Positions 28,392-36,879 of a stretch of 49,954 bases of DNA are shown in pieces; position 1 is the stretch's first letter, and the number at the start of each line of letters is the position of its first letter. The stretch is taken from NCBI RefSeq assembly GCF_019334315.1, contig NZ_JAHWGL010000026.1, positions 1 through 49,954 of the forward strand, written 5' to 3'. A program made the position numbers and the translations under genes. The notes under the pieces were generated by a model that worked only from the letters and a program-made list of their open reading frames with translations, made no database searches and had not been told where the DNA came from. This DNA is from Hymenobacter profundi (lineage in GTDB: Bacteria; Bacteroidota; Bacteroidia; Cytophagales; Hymenobacteraceae).

Positions 28392-30344
28392 ATGGAAAAA
28401 GTTAAATTTGAAGAGCTTTCGCTCTCCGAGGAAATGCAGCGTGCCATTACGGAAGTAGGCTACGAAGAAGCATCTCCTATCCAAACAGCTGCCATTCCGG
28501 TACTGCTCGAAGGCAAAGACGTGATTGGCCAGGCCCAGACGGGTACCGGCAAAACGGCTGCCTTCGCCATCCCCGCCATCGAAAAAGTAGACACCGACTC
28601 GCGTGAGGTGCAGGCCCTGGTGCTGTGTCCTACCCGCGAGCTGGCCGTACAGGTTTCGGGTGAAATTCAGAAACTAGGTAAGTACAAGCGTGGTCTGGCC
28701 GTAGTGCCGATTTACGGCGGCTCCAGCTACGATCGGCAGTTCCGTGCTCTGGAGCGCGGCGTGCAGATTGTAATTGGTACGCCTGGCCGTGTAATGGACC
28801 ACTTAGAGCGTGGCACGCTCAAGCTCGACCACTGCAAGATGATTATTCTTGATGAGGCCGATGAAATGCTGGACATGGGCTTCCGCGACGACATTGAGAC
28901 GGTGCTGAAGAAAATGCCTGAGGAGCGCCAGACAGTGTTTTTCTCGGCTACTATGAGCAAGCCCATCATGGACTTGACCAAGCGCTATCAGCGCGACCCG
29001 CAAATCGTGAAGGTCAACCATCAGGAGATGACCGTTACGAACATTGAGCAGAGCTACTACGAGGTGCGCGGCCCCCAGAAAAAGGATGTGCTAACCCGCT
29101 TAGTGGATATGTACAACCTGAAATCGACCATCGTTTTCGCTAACACGAAGCGCATGGTAGACGACATCGTGGCTGATTTGCAGGCCAAAGGCTACTTCGC
29201 CGACGGTTTGCACGGCGACATGAGCCAGCAGCAGCGCCAGAACACGCTCGATAAATTCCGCAAAGGCACGCTGGAAATCCTGGTGGCTACCGACGTAGCC
29301 GCCCGCGGTATCGACGTAGACAACGTGGAAGCCGTAGTGAACTACGACCTGCCCGCCGACGAGGAATACTACGTGCACCGCATTGGCCGTACGGGCCGTG
29401 CCGGCAAATCGGGCCGCGCCTTCACCTTCGTGAGTGGCCGCGACATCTACAAGCTGCGCGACATTATGCGCTTCACCAAGGCTACCATCAAGCAGGAGCG
29501 CGTACCTTCATTCGAGGATGTGTCGGAGGTGAAAACCACCCTCATGTTGGAGTCGATTAAGGAAGTGGTAGAGAAGGGCAACCTCGACAAGTACATTGCC
29601 CGCGTGCAGCGTCTGATCGATCAGGATAGCGAAGAAGGCATTACGTCGCTAGACATTGCCGCTGCCCTGCTCAAAATGACGATGAAGGAGGACAAGCGCG
29701 CGCAGGAAAGCCTCGACGCTACCCGCGCCCACGGTGCGCCACGCGCTGGCTACACGCGTCTGTTCGTGACGATGGGTAAGAAAGACCGCATTCACCCACG
29801 TGACATCGTAGACCTGATTGCCGAGAATACTTCCCTTACCGCTGGTAAGGTAGGCGACATCTCGCTCTACGATAAGTTTAGCTTTGTAGAAGTGCCTTCC
29901 GAATTTACGGAAGAAGTGACCGGTGCTCTAGGTCGTACCAACATCAACGGCCGGCCAGTATCCTTCAACGTGGCCACGCCGCGTCAGGAAGGTGATGCCC
30001 AGCAGGAAGGTGGCCGCGGCGGCTTCGGCGGCGGTGACCGTCCGCGTCGCACGGGCGGCTACGGTGGCGGCGGCGACCGTCGTGACGGGGCCTTTGGCAA
30101 CCGCAGCTACGGCAACAACCGCGGCGGTGGTAGCTATGGCGGCGACCGGCGTGAAGGCGGTAGCAGCTATGGCGGAAACCGCGGCGGTGGTAGCTACGGC
30201 GGCAACCGCGAAGGAGGTGGCTACAAAGGCAACCGCGACGGTGGTGGCAGCAGCTACGGTGGTAACCGGGGTGGTGGCAGCTACGGCGGCAACCGCGAAG
30301 GCGGTTACAAGCCACGCCGCGACAACCAGAGCTTCGACGAGTAG
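28392..30344 (+). CDS. deaD: DEAD-box RNA helicase (CsdA/DeaD-like) with glycine-rich RGG tail
   Basis: 650 residues. Motifs: Q motif (PIQTAAIP, 29-36), Walker A AQTGTGKT (48-55), PTRELAVQV, DEAD in ILDEADEMLDMGF (near 154), SAT, TIVFANTKRMVDD, VATDVAARGIDVDNV and HRIGRTGRAG. A DbpA-like RNA-binding domain follows (about 455-525, YTRLFVTMGKKDRIHPRDIVDLIAEN). Residues about 535-650 are a low-complexity tail of repeated GGSYGGNR-type units that likely binds RNA non-specifically and may drive condensate formation. It acts in ribosome assembly and mRNA turnover in the cold. It follows the cold-shock gene and carries its own promoter and terminator. Confidence 0.96.
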   Translation: MEKVKFEELSLSEEMQRAITEVGYEEASPIQTAAIPVLLEGKDVIGQAQTGTGKTAAFAIPAIEKVDTDSREVQALVLCPTRELAVQVSGEIQKLGKYKRGLAVVPIYGGSSYDRQFRALERGVQIVIGTPGRVMDHLERGTLKLDHCKMIILDEADEMLDMGFRDDIETVLKKMPEERQTVFFSATMSKPIMDLTKRYQRDPQIVKVNHQEMTVTNIEQSYYEVRGPQKKDVLTRLVDMYNLKSTIVFANTKRMVDDIVADLQAKGYFADGLHGDMSQQQRQNTLDKFRKGTLEILVATDVAARGIDVDNVEAVVNYDLPADEEYYVHRIGRTGRAGKSGRAFTFVSGRDIYKLRDIMRFTKATIKQERVPSFEDVSEVKTTLMLESIKEVVEKGNLDKYIARVQRLIDQDSEEGITSLDIAAALLKMTMKEDKRAQESLDATRAHGAPRAGYTRLFVTMGKKDRIHPRDIVDLIAENTSLTAGKVGDISLYDKFSFVEVPSEFTEEVTGALGRTNINGRPVSFNVATPRQEGDAQQEGGRGGFGGGDRPRRTGGYGGGGDRRDGAFGNRSYGNNRGGGSYGGDRREGGSSYGGNRGGGSYGGNREGGGYKGNRDGGGSSYGGNRGGGSYGGNREGGYKPRRDNQSFDE

Positions 30345-30355
30345 CAGAACAGATG

Positions 30356-30396
30356 TTGCAGATTGACTGGATTACACAGATTCAATCAATCTGCAA
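30356..30396. repeat. 11-bp inverted repeat downstream of the helicase gene
   Basis: TTGCAGATTGA (30356-30366) with TCAATCTGCAA (30386-30396); the loop contains GGATTACACAGATT, which echoes the family-C core. Confidence 0.6.
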
Positions 30397-30420
30397 CGCT
30401 GAGCTACTAATTAATCAATA

Positions 30421-30452
30421 AAAAAAGCCGCTGATACGTCAGCGGCTTTTTT
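30421..30452 (+). terminator. Intrinsic terminator of the helicase gene
   Basis: GCCGCTGA / TCAGCGGC stem, TACG loop, A6 before and T6 after; it can also stop transcripts from the minus strand. Confidence 0.95.
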
Positions 30453-30521
30453 GTTTCTGCGAGTAGAATAAATGCACACAAGAAACTATGCGATTCATCT
30501 AATCTACAACATCTGCGATGC

Positions 30522-30977
30522 TTATTTAGAAGCGTCGCGCAGGTCGCGGATTTCGTTGTGGGCTTTTAGTACGCCTTCAGCCTGCTTATCGATTACCGAT
30601 TTCAGCTCGGCGGGTAGGCCATCAAACTTCTTGGCTTTCTCGTAAGCTTCTTTGGCGTAGTCTTCGCCACGCTCGCACTCAGCCAGAATGCTGTGACGGT
30701 CTTTGCCGGTTACCAAGCCTTTCAGGTTGATGAAAGCGCGGTGCACGGTGCCGGCTACGGTATTGTTGCCTTCGTTGGTGTCTACCTTCAGGTCCAGCTT
30801 GTACATCTGGTCTTCCAGCTCCGTGATGTAGCTGGCGCGCTGGGCAGCATACTTCTTGAAGAGGTCTTTCAAGTCTGCGTCTTCTACGTCGGTCATTGCT
30901 TCCGCATAGCCTTTCTGGCCTTCTTTCAGAGTAGCAATGAGTTCGTTCAGTTCGGATTGGGCTGCTTTAGTGTCCAT
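30522..30977 (-). CDS. PA2169-family four-helix-bundle protein (DUF2383)
   Basis: 151 residues from the ATG at 30977, strongly helical and charged. The pattern LNELIATLKEGQKGYAEAMTDVEDADLKDLFKKYAAQRASYITELEDQMYKL and then HRAFINLKGLVTGKDRHSILAECERGEDYAKEAYEKA matches the DUF2383/PA2169 ferritin-like bundle family. Members are small cytoplasmic stress-associated proteins of unknown biochemical role, sometimes compared with ferritin-like bundles. I chose the internal start because the 41 upstream residues are not conserved-looking. No operon partner is evident. Confidence 0.88.
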   Translation of the reverse strand: MDTKAAQSELNELIATLKEGQKGYAEAMTDVEDADLKDLFKKYAAQRASYITELEDQMYKLDLKVDTNEGNNTVAGTVHRAFINLKGLVTGKDRHSILAECERGEDYAKEAYEKAKKFDGLPAELKSVIDKQAEGVLKAHNEIRDLRDASK

Positions 30978-31108
30978 AATCGTTGGTTCGTTTTTAGGTG
31001 GTAGGGAGAATGTATTGTGTGTCTTTGTACTAGCTATTCGTGTGCAGGGTTGCGCCGAAGCCACTACAATCCGTTTCCTTTCCACATCGGCACCAGCCAA
31101 GCTTCTGT

Positions 31109-32584
31109 TTATGGATTGGCCGCAGGAGTCCTGAGCTTATGGCGCTTATTAGCTAGGGCTAGGGTCAGCTCACCAAAAAGGTTGGCCCCGTAGGGCTGGG
31201 TAGAGCGGAATAGCGCCGGCAGGTTGTTGGAGCCAATAGTCAGAGGGCCAGCGCGTAGCACCAAGCCGTAGGCAAAATCCTGGTAGCTATTGGTGAGGGA
31301 AAGCGGCATGGCTACCTCCAGCCAGCGCATTTCCAGCCGGGGCGTGAGGGCCGCGTAAGAAAAGCGTCGCATGCCTACCGCATAGCGCCCACGCAGGCCC
31401 TGGCTAAGAGAAGCATTGGCGTATAATTTCCAGAGAAGGTGATAGTCCAGATCTATATTCAGCGTAGTGGGTAGGGCCGCCCGAAATGCATTGTCACGGT
31501 TCTGTGGCTGAATCTGGAAGATTTTTTCCAGCTGGTCATTATAGTTATCCAGCGTAATATCATTGATGTCTTGGCTATTGATGCCTAGGTTGGTACGCCG
31601 AATATCATTATACACCACTGCCTGCTTACGGTAGCGAATGCTGCCTATATCCGTGAGGGCCACTGCCAGACGGTAGCGGTATTTGTTGTGACCGTAGTCC
31701 GTTTGCCACGCCCCTTTTTTGTCCTGGTAGCGGTACTGCTCCGAGTTGGGGCGGTACTCGTACACCACCCCCACATCCAGGCCCCAGCCGGCACCCGGCG
31801 AGCTGCCCGGTGTCAGCCAGCGCCGTACGGTGCCCGCATCCAGATCACGAAACGCGTCGGGGTTGGAGTAGCCGAAGGAGCCATCGAGCCGGTCGAGGTG
31901 TACCACCGTATCGGCCAGTTGGGTGTTGCGGTTAGCGGGCGTGGTTGTGTAGTCGAACTGTTTGGATTGGAGGTAGGCCGAGCCGATGCCCATCAACCGC
32001 TTCACCGTGATGCCCGCTTTTAGCACGTGGGTTTGCTGGTCCAGTAGTACGCGAGCGTAGGTGGCATTCCACTCCGAAAAGGCGTTGATGTTGAAATTAG
32101 CCGTGTTGTTGGTATACGCACCCGCCGTTTCAAATTGATCAACGGCGCTACGCACCAACTCCTGCGACACTTGGTTGCCTTGCAGTGCGGCCCGCGCTCC
32201 TACGCTGAGGGCAACACTGTGGCGCGGACTCAGGCGGAGCATAACGCCCGGCCCGCGCACGTTCAGCCCCACGCTAACCAGTTTGGGGCGGCTGTTTTCC
32301 TGTAAGGTCAGGTCGCGGGCCGATAAAGAAAACGACTCGTTTAGATTGCCGAGGCGCCAAGGACCCGTGTAGCGGTAAGCAGAGTTGGTCGCGTGCCCGT
32401 CTAAGGCCAGCAGGCGGAATTCGAAGCTCAAACGGCTATCAGCAATAGCGGCTGGGTTCCAGTTGGCTTCGTTCAAACCAGAAAAATTACCGTGCGTGCT
32501 GTTGAAGAGCATCTGCGCAGCAACCGGCTGACTCGCCGCGGCGCACAGCCACAAACAGCTGCCTTTGAGTACATGTTTCAGCAT
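31109..32584 (-). CDS. DUF5723 outer-membrane beta-barrel protein
   Basis: 491 residues from the ATG at 32584, with a signal peptide ending VAAQ (about residue 24). The N-terminal part LNEANWNPAAIADSRLSFEFRLLALDGHATNS is typical of DUF5723 proteins of Bacteroidota; the rest alternates in beta-strand fashion with many Tyr, Arg and Leu, as in PorV/FadL-like barrels. Function unknown; a porin-like or gliding/secretion-linked role has been suggested for related families but cannot be supported here. It is divergent from the rhodopsin gene. Confidence 0.8.
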   Translation of the reverse strand: MLKHVLKGSCLWLCAAASQPVAAQMLFNSTHGNFSGLNEANWNPAAIADSRLSFEFRLLALDGHATNSAYRYTGPWRLGNLNESFSLSARDLTLQENSRPKLVSVGLNVRGPGVMLRLSPRHSVALSVGARAALQGNQVSQELVRSAVDQFETAGAYTNNTANFNINAFSEWNATYARVLLDQQTHVLKAGITVKRLMGIGSAYLQSKQFDYTTTPANRNTQLADTVVHLDRLDGSFGYSNPDAFRDLDAGTVRRWLTPGSSPGAGWGLDVGVVYEYRPNSEQYRYQDKKGAWQTDYGHNKYRYRLAVALTDIGSIRYRKQAVVYNDIRRTNLGINSQDINDITLDNYNDQLEKIFQIQPQNRDNAFRAALPTTLNIDLDYHLLWKLYANASLSQGLRGRYAVGMRRFSYAALTPRLEMRWLEVAMPLSLTNSYQDFAYGLVLRAGPLTIGSNNLPALFRSTQPYGANLFGELTLALANKRHKLRTPAANP

Positions 32585-32673
32585 GAAGTGTCGGGTAAAG
32601 CACCTTGTATAAGGCACTGGTGATGGATGCATTAATTGACACTTAATACTATTTTTTTGTCTTTTAGAAAGAC

Positions 32674-32691
32674 ATACCTACATCTAGGTAT
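32674..32691. promoter_or_regulatory. Perfect 7-bp hairpin or operator in the rhodopsin/DUF5723 divergent spacer
   Basis: ATACCTA (32674-32680), CATC loop, TAGGTAT (32685-32691), followed on the plus strand by TTTTC. TATTTTTC at 32689-32696 matches seven of eight positions of TAnnTTTG. It could be an operator over the rhodopsin promoter or a weak terminator. The remaining 267-base spacer is AT-rich with no other clear element. Confidence 0.45.
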
Positions 32692-32851
32692 TTTTCAGAA
32701 AGAGTTGAGTACTATTTCGCTAGGCAGCTACGGTAGCGCTACCCGTCGAAACACTAGTTCGAATTAACCTAGCTAAGTGGCAGATTAAAAAGAACTTAAA
32801 AAGTAGGAGAAAAGTAAAAAGTAGTGTTCTCCATTTTTACTTTCTCTCCCG

Positions 32852-33567
32852 ATGGAAACACAAACACTACTCCACTGGCTATATGTCGCCTCTATGGTAG
32901 GCGGCGCACTTCTGTTCTGGGTCTGGAGTCGTAACCCCAAAGGCGTCCCGCAATACGAATACAGTATTGCCATGATGATTCCGATTTGGTCGGCGCTGGC
33001 GTACATGGCCATGGGCCTGGGCCAGGGCAAAACGGAAGTGGCAGGGCAAATCACTCACTACGCCCGTTATATCGACTGGGTAGTGAGCACGCCGCTATTG
33101 CTGCTGGCGCTGGCTTTCACGGCCATGTTCTACATACCGAAGCAGGAGCGCAAACTCAACCTGCTGTTTGGCTTGGTGGCCGCCGATGTGGTCATGATTG
33201 TGTGCGGGCTGTTTGCTGATTTATCAGAAAACAGCACGGCTCGGCTCCTGTGGTACATCTGCGGGGTAGGAGCCTTCCTGTGCGTGCTGTATCTGATCTG
33301 GACCAAACTGCGGCAGATTGCCATCAACAGCGATGCAGAACTGGGAGTATATATACCAAACTAGCTGGCTTCCTAACCGTTCTGTGGATCTGCTACCCTA
33401 CCATTTGGGCTGTCGGGCCCTCAGGCCTGGGCATAATCAGCCAAACTACCGAAACCGTTTTGTTTGTAGTGGTACCCTTCTTCTCCAAGGTAGGCTTCAG
33501 CATTCTCGACCTAAATTATCTGCGCGATTTAGCCCCGCGTAAGCCCGCCCATCACCACGCGGCGTAA
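32852..33567 (+). pseudogene. Anabaena-sensory-rhodopsin-like (xenorhodopsin-type) microbial rhodopsin, frame interrupted at a (TA)4 tract
   Basis: The uninterrupted upstream frame (32852-33364) encodes helices A-E and stops after GVYIPN; the other frame supplies helices F and G up to 33567. Removing one TA from TATATATA at 33348-33355 joins them without loss as ELGVYTKLAGFLTVLW, giving 237 residues. The sequence is strikingly like Anabaena sensory rhodopsin (LLHWLYVA, SRNPKGVPQYEY, HYARYIDWVVSTPLLLL, LWYICGV, FFSKVGFSILDL). Key residues in the repaired numbering: Arg72, Asp75 (counterion), Ser79, Ala86, Pro208 where outward pumps have Asp, Lys212 (retinal Schiff base) and Asp219, matching ASR Asp217. 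This residue set fits sensory or inward-transport rhodopsins, not an outward proton pump. A carotene cleavage gene follows 32 bases later, supporting function. The break may be a real mutation, a phase-variable switch or a sequencing error. Confidence 0.88.
33348..33355 (+). other. (TA)4 dinucleotide tract at the rhodopsin frame break
   Basis: TATATATA. With three units the rhodopsin reads through; with four it stops at 33362-33364. Confidence 0.9.
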
Positions 33568-33599
33568 CAGAGCGTATACAGCAGGATAACGCCTGCCTT

Positions 33600-34598
33600 A
33601 TGAAAGCTTCTGCTCCCATCGCCACCAGTTTTGCACCGCACATGTTGTATTCCTACGGGGCGGTGGTGGTGGCAATGGGGGTAGGTCTGTTGGCTCCGGC
33701 CACCGCCGCTATCCTACTAGGACCGGTGTTGCTGCTGGGATTAGTGCTGCTAGGGTTGGCCCACGGCGCCTGCGACCAACTGGTATTGCCAGCCTACCAT
33801 CCCGTGCGGGGCAAGGCGTGGTGGCTGTATCTGGTGCGTTTTCTGGTGAGCTACCTGGCTTTGGCAGCGGTAGTGGTGGTAGGATGGTGGCTGTGGCCGA
33901 GTGCGGCTGTCTTGTTCTTTTTCCTGCTCACTATCTGGCACTGGGGCTCCGCCGATGCGCCCACGCAACCCCAGCGGCCGGCGCTATGGGTTGCGCATAG
34001 CGTACTGCGCGGCACGCTGTTGTTTGTCATCCCGGCTTTTGCCTGGCCTGCCGAGATGCTGCACATCATCAACAGCTTACTGTACTTCACAGGCGGCCAG
34101 TTGGTGACGGCAGCAGTATTTGCTAGCGCGGCGCAAGGCGCCGGGTGGGTTGTGCTGCTGGGTCATCTGGGCCTGTGGGTAGGGTATGCCAAGCTGAACG
34201 AAGTAAACCGCTGGCGCATTGATGCGCTGGAGATGCTGCTGCTCGTAGGGCTGTTTGTGGTTCTGCCGCCGTTGCTGGCGGTAGGGGTATACTTCTGCTT
34301 CTGGCACAGCTTGCAGCACGTACTACGCCTCAATCCGCTACTGGGCTACACGGCGCCAACAGGCGGTAGGCGCGCAAAAGGTTGGGAACTGATGCGCGAA
34401 ATAGGTTTTTTCGTGCGCCGCTCGCTGCCTATTCTACTCATAAGCCTAGTAGCGCTGGCCGTGTTGTACGTGCTATTCGCCGCCCGGCTTTCCACTTCCG
34501 ATGCACTGGTCAGCTTGGTGCTGGTGGTAGCCTCCGTGGTTACCCTACCTCATGCTTTGCTTGTGAGCTTGGTGATGGACCGCAAAGCAGCTAACTAG
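33600..34598 (+). CDS. blh: Brp/Blh-type beta-carotene 15,15'-dioxygenase (retinal synthesis)
   Basis: 332 residues, a polytopic membrane protein with about eight helices. Four histidines that fit the iron site of marine bacterial Blh are visible: His55 (LAHGACDQ), His113 (WHWGSAD), His235 and His239 (FWHSLQHVLRL); the last pair has the same four-residue spacing as in the known enzyme. It cleaves beta-carotene to two retinal molecules, the chromophore of the rhodopsin encoded immediately upstream; the 32-base gap indicates one transcript. Carotenoid biosynthesis genes are not in the window. Its stop codon overlaps that of the convergent flavoprotein gene. Confidence 0.93.
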   Translation: MKASAPIATSFAPHMLYSYGAVVVAMGVGLLAPATAAILLGPVLLLGLVLLGLAHGACDQLVLPAYHPVRGKAWWLYLVRFLVSYLALAAVVVVGWWLWPSAAVLFFFLLTIWHWGSADAPTQPQRPALWVAHSVLRGTLLFVIPAFAWPAEMLHIINSLLYFTGGQLVTAAVFASAAQGAGWVVLLGHLGLWVGYAKLNEVNRWRIDALEMLLLVGLFVVLPPLLAVGVYFCFWHSLQHVLRLNPLLGYTAPTGGRRAKGWELMREIGFFVRRSLPILLISLVALAVLYVLFAARLSTSDALVSLVLVVASVVTLPHALLVSLVMDRKAAN

Positions 34599-35842
34599 CG
34601 GATAGGCGTATCGGCCATAGCCCGACCGGCCAGGTAACCCGTAGTCCAGGCAGCTTGGAAATTGAAGCCGCCGGTAATACCGTCGATGTCCAGCACCTCG
34701 CCGGCGAAATACAGGCCCGGCACGCAGCGGCTCTGCATGGTTTTCATGTCCACTTCGCCGAGCACTACGCCGCCACAGGTCACAAACTCATCCTTGTAAG
34801 TGGTTTTGCCCTGCACGAGTAGGGCCGTGCGCAACAGCCCTTCGATGAGGCGGTTCTGCGACTTAATAGGCAACTCATTCCACTTCACCTCCGCACCAAT
34901 GCCCGCCTGCTCCGTGAGCGTGCGCCACAGCCGCTGGGGTAGGCCGAAGAGCGGATTAGACGCCACCAGCTTTTTGCCATGCTGTCCCCGAAAATCCAGT
35001 AGCCACTGGCGCAGCGAGTCCTCAGTGTGGGTAGGAAGCCAGCTAACCAGGGCCGTGTGACGGTGCGCCAGTTCGTGCAGGCGACGGGCGCCCCAGGCTG
35101 AGAGCTTTAGCACAGCCGGCCCGCTCACGCCCCAGTGCGTCACCAAGATAGGACCTTCGTATTCCAGCTTTTCGCCGGCAATGCGCACGCGGGCGTGGGG
35201 CACGCTCACGCCCGGCAGGTCCCGCAACGGCGACTCCGGCACGTTGAACGTAAACAGCGACGGCACCGGCTCGGCAATGGTGTGCCCCAACGCCCGCAGC
35301 CAGTCGTATTGGGCCGCTTTGGGGGCGCCGCCGGTGGCAATTAGCAGGCGCGCTACCTCTAATTCCTGCGCGTGGGTGCCCGTGAGGTGCAATCGAAAGC
35401 CACCCGTGGGTAGGGTAGTAATATACTCGGCGGTGGTGTGCGTGAGGATGCGGACACCCGCTTTATCGGCTGCCGTGAGCAGGGCCTGGGCAATGGTTTC
35501 CGACGAATCCGTGACTGGAAACATGCGACCGTCGGGTTCGGTCTTGAGGCGCACGCCGCGCCGCTCAAACCAGCGCACGGTATCCACGGCGCCGAACTGC
35601 TTGAAGGGTTCCTTGAGCTGCTTGGCCCCGCGGGGGTAGTGTTGCACCAACTGCGCGGGCGTGTCGGCGGCGTGCGTCACGTTGCAGCGTCCGCCCCCCG
35701 AAATACGTACTTTGCTCAGCAGCTTGCCAGTTTTTTCAATCAGATAAACACGCAAGCGCGGGTTGGCTTCGGCACAGGCTATGGCCCCAAAAAAACCAGC
35801 CGCACCGCCGCCCAAAATAGCTACTACCTCTTTATCGTTCAC
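34595..35842 (-). CDS. BaiN/HI0933-family NAD(P)/FAD-dependent oxidoreductase
   Basis: 415 residues. N-terminal FAD-binding Rossmann motif AILGGGAAGFFGA (8-20), the family motif KVRISGGGRCNVTHA, the internal ATGGAPKAAQYDWLRALGHTI and the C-terminal second FAD contact LYFAGEVLDIDGITGGFNFQAAWTTGYLAGRAM. The family (YhiN/HI0933, BaiN) is widespread; one member reduces bile acid intermediates but the usual substrate is unknown. Cytoplasmic. It is convergent with blh and shares a CTAG at the stop codons (34595-34598). Confidence 0.93.
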   Translation of the reverse strand: MNDKEVVAILGGGAAGFFGAIACAEANPRLRVYLIEKTGKLLSKVRISGGGRCNVTHAADTPAQLVQHYPRGAKQLKEPFKQFGAVDTVRWFERRGVRLKTEPDGRMFPVTDSSETIAQALLTAADKAGVRILTHTTAEYITTLPTGGFRLHLTGTHAQELEVARLLIATGGAPKAAQYDWLRALGHTIAEPVPSLFTFNVPESPLRDLPGVSVPHARVRIAGEKLEYEGPILVTHWGVSGPAVLKLSAWGARRLHELAHRHTALVSWLPTHTEDSLRQWLLDFRGQHGKKLVASNPLFGLPQRLWRTLTEQAGIGAEVKWNELPIKSQNRLIEGLLRTALLVQGKTTYKDEFVTCGGVVLGEVDMKTMQSRCVPGLYFAGEVLDIDGITGGFNFQAAWTTGYLAGRAMADTPIR

Positions 35843-35926
35843 AAGCGCAAAGATACGAGGTAGGGGGCTGAAAACCGGCGCGAAAGCACTACGGTGTGTT
35901 GCTCGCTAAGCGGCACAGCCAATGCA

Positions 35927-36772
35927 CTAGCAGTACTTCATGGCCTCGTTCAGGTCATCAAACTGAAACATATAGCCGGTTTCCTGACGCAGTAATTCGC
36001 TGTCGATGCACTTGCCCAGGGTATCTTCCTCCACGAAGGTAGGGGGCGCGAGTTCCAGATGAGCGGCGGCGGCGGTGTAGAACTCCTGCCGGGTAGGGTG
36101 GTGTGCCGCGCTGGCATTGAAAGTACGCCCCCAGGCGCGCTGGCGGATAATGCGGCCGAGAATGCCCAGACAATCGGTGAGGTGAATGAGGTTGACGGGC
36201 GCCTGAGGCTTGGGCAGACCGGTACGGCCCGCCAGGAAGCGGCCAGGCGCCCGTCGGGGGCCAATAAGGCCGGCCAGGCGCACCACGGTGGTGGCGAAAG
36301 GTGCATCGGGAGCGGTAAACAGGCTCTCCGCCCGCAGCAATTCCGAATTGGCGTCGGGGGCGGCCAGGGCGTCGTCTTCGGTCATGGTGCGGGGCTCGTC
36401 GGCATACACACCGGTGCTGCTCACAAACAACACGTGGCGCACGCCGCAGTCAATGGCGGCTTGATATACGGGCTGTAGCAGCTCCACGTAGTGTCCTTTA
36501 GCGGCGCTGGGTGGCACGTTCAGTACCAATACCCGTGCGCCGGTAAGCATCGTGTGTAGCGTGTCTTGGTCGGTAGCGGTAAGGGTAGGGCCTAGCTCCA
36601 GCAGGTAGGGCGTAATGCCCGCGTCGCGCATTTTCAGGAGTCGGCTGGGCGTGGTGGTGGAGCCAGCCACGGCATAGCCTTCTTCCACCAGCGCCTGCGC
36701 CAGGGGTAGGCCGAGCCAGCCGCAGCCCAATACGGCAATTAGGGGTTGTAGGGGGGTAGGAGTAGGAGCCAT
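35927..36772 (-). CDS. NAD(P)-binding epimerase/SDR-like protein (YeeZ-like)
   Basis: 281 residues. The nucleotide-binding motif is GCGWLGLPLAQALVEEGYAVAGSTTT (16-41), followed by VLVLNVPPSAAKGHYVELLQPVYQAA and LFVSSTGVYADEP. The typical SDR YxxxK pair is not obvious (the region reads SELLRAESLF), placing it with atypical extended SDR proteins such as YeeZ, whose substrate is not established. Cytoplasmic. The ATG at 36772 is divergent from the next SDR gene. Confidence 0.85.
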   Translation of the reverse strand: MAPTPTPLQPLIAVLGCGWLGLPLAQALVEEGYAVAGSTTTPSRLLKMRDAGITPYLLELGPTLTATDQDTLHTMLTGARVLVLNVPPSAAKGHYVELLQPVYQAAIDCGVRHVLFVSSTGVYADEPRTMTEDDALAAPDANSELLRAESLFTAPDAPFATTVVRLAGLIGPRRAPGRFLAGRTGLPKPQAPVNLIHLTDCLGILGRIIRQRAWGRTFNASAAHHPTRQEFYTAAAAHLELAPPTFVEEDTLGKCIDSELLRQETGYMFQFDDLNEAMKYC

Positions 36773-36879
36773 GCGGGGCTAAAGGTGAAGAAAAATTCTT
36801 AGCCGGCATACATCTTGGGCAAATCCGACAAATCCCGTTCTTGCATCCTTGCTGCTTCACCTTTAAAAATCCATCTCCT

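Noticed and set aside
33340..33365. Programmed ribosomal frameshift in the rhodopsin
   Set aside because: No X-XXY-YYZ slippery heptamer in the zero frame and no obvious downstream pseudoknot; a repeat-unit change explains the break exactly.
32852..33567. Outward proton pump of the xanthorhodopsin/proteorhodopsin type
   Set aside because: The cytoplasmic donor position is Ala and the second counterion position is Pro, matching sensory/xenorhodopsins.
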